Source: Opisthocomus hoazin
Lineage: Eukaryota > Chordata > Aves > Opisthocomiformes > Opisthocomidae
Assembly: GCF_030867145.1 (NCBI RefSeq)
Contig: NC_134440.1
Location: 5,952,001 to 6,016,000 of the forward strand
Reading direction: 5' to 3'
Length of the DNA: 64,000 nucleotides
The notes under the pieces were generated by a model that was not told the origin of the DNA, searched no databases, and worked only from the letters and a program-made list of their open reading frames with translations. Below are positions 62,535 to 64,000 of the stretch, piece after piece (position 1 is the first letter of the stretch; every line of letters starts with the position of its first letter). The translations under genes and the position numbers were made by a program.

Positions 62535-64000
62535 CTGCGAAGAAGGGAAGGCAGTGTTAACAACACTTCCGATTTCGGTGGCTCCAAATAACGCATCTCC
62601 ATTTTATGCATTTTCACATCCAAGCCACTTCAAACCAGCCCACGGCTCATGCAACACTTCTGGAATGGAAAGCATCAACTGCAACAGGTAAGACACCTCT
62701 GATCCGCACCGTACAACGCTCACTTTCCTCACGCTGAGACTCACTGTGGATTTTTAACGATAGCTCCTGTCCTGTAACTATGGGGCAGAGCTGAGTGGGG
62801 TCAGAGTTTTGGGGATGAGAGTGGGGAGGAAGCAAGCTGACAGCACACGATGGGTTAACATGCTCCTGGTGACGGCTCCTGTCCCTTTGGCCCCTGGCGC
62901 TCCCTGGAAGTGTCCAAACCTTTCATCCCCCGGCAGGAAACCAAGTGAGTGAAAAACATTTGTTGTTTTGTTTTGAGCGAATACTGTTAAACCCTTCAGA
63001 AGCTCTGGTTTGACACATCCCTGAAAGAGAAAAAAGCCCCCAGCTCAGCAAGATATTATCGGGAGATGGGGAATTTATTAGAGACGGTGCTGGATACGCT
63101 GGTGCTGTCCAAGCCCGGCACAGCTGGCCCGGAGTGTCGCTTCAGGTTAGCTCAAACATCTGGTGGGAGGCTGAAGAACTCGGAGCTGGCGTTTGTGTCC
63201 CACACGTGTGGCAGGAGGGAAGGAAAAGCAGATGCTGCAGCCGCGAGAGGGTGAAAAGCTGGGGCCGAGGGGCCTTTCGCTCGCTCCTCCCTGGTGCCCG
63301 CGGGCTGTCAGCTCACAAGCTCAGCACCAGGCTGTGCAGGGCTCCTGCAGAAACCAGAGCAGGGGAGCGGCACGTGGTGCCAACGAAACCGGCTCCTGCA
63401 TGGAGGCTCCCGTTCCCAGCGCTTTCATTTTATGACTCTCTTCCACTCCGCAAGAGGGGGAAAAAAAGGCACAAACGAATCTTGGGTTTGCCTTTGGCTT
63501 CTCCCCAGGCAGCTGTGCCTTTGCCCACGCAGGGTTATGTGGGCACTGGAGAGCCAGTGTCCCAGGTGCAGCCGGCATCATCACTGAGAGTTGCCTCTCA
63601 GCCTTCTTCATCGCCTCCATCCTTTCAGCTCTTGTCAGCATCCTCTGTCCTCCCAGCAGCCCCTCTTTTCCTTCCACTGTCCCTGTCATCCTCTCTGCAT
63701 CTTCTTTCCTTCCAATCATCCGTTCATCCTCCCAGCCATCCCTCCTGTACCCTCCACTGCTCCAGGCTCAAGCACCCATCTATTCTGATGGTGGTTATTT
63801 GTCCTGCATGTGAAAGTTCAGACCCCTTCATCCAGCTCTGGAGGTCTAATTCAGCATCCAGGTTAAGCTGCTGAACTAGACTGTTATTACAAGACCACAG
63901 AGACACAGGCAGGGCAGGACTGCTCTTGTGCTAAGGGAGTTAGGATGAAGCCGCTACTTCAAGGGTGTCCACCAAGGAGAGAGTTCAGCCCTACATGTAG
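62535..64000 (-). other. ADAMTS10: ADAMTS10 intron, 5' part leaves the window
   Basis: No match to the expected preceding catalytic-domain exon. A CT-rich stretch lies at 63600-63770. A TTTCTCTTTCAG acceptor-like site on the minus strand near 63020 is followed by a sequence without family resemblance. Confidence 0.65.

Noticed and set aside
62990-63025. Minus-strand acceptor-like TTTCTCTTTCAG as an upstream ADAMTS10 exon
   Set aside because: The sequence after it reaches a stop quickly and does not resemble the catalytic-domain peptide expected before exon 62491-62534.

Overview
The window is GC-rich vertebrate nuclear DNA, almost certainly from a bird microchromosome. The evidence is many CR1 LINE copies with the typical 3' end (tandem ATTCTGTG-like octamers), a few worn MIR-type SINE remnants, compact introns, long C/G homopolymer runs, and the gene order ZNF414 - MYO1F - ADAMTS10. 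From memory, human 19p13.2 has the same order and orientation. Exon models were built by hand from translated exons, splice sites and phase. All reading frames close: ZNF414 382 codons plus stop, MYO1F 1099 codons plus stop, and the last 755 residues of ADAMTS10.

Layout. 1-2.13 kb: last coding exon and 3' UTR of a plus-strand gene with an ANP32-like acidic tail. 2.13-4.34 kb: C/G-run-rich spacer between two converging poly(A) sites. 4.34-13.7 kb: ZNF414 on the minus strand, seven coding exons and a probable CpG-island first exon. 13.7-16.0 kb: spacer with a ~0.9 kb minisatellite. 16.3-32.0 kb: complete MYO1F on the minus strand, 28 coding exons including an initiator exon that supplies only the ATG. 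32.0-34.0 kb: spacer with a candidate MYO1F promoter and a CR1 nested in an older repeat. 34.0-62.5 kb: the 3' eighteen coding exons of ADAMTS10 on the minus strand; its 5' exons lie beyond the right edge.

The genes do not form a pathway. ZNF414 is a nuclear C2H2 protein, MYO1F is a leukocyte-enriched long-tailed class I myosin, and ADAMTS10 is a secreted matrix protein linked to fibrillin microfibrils. I found no non-coding RNA gene, CRISPR array or new multigene system. The interesting points are structural: a CR1 abutting an ADAMTS10 splice acceptor, a GC-AG intron in MYO1F, small introns mostly filled by CR1, a repeat pair with a nested CR1, a GC-rich minisatellite, and the ANP32-like neighbour.
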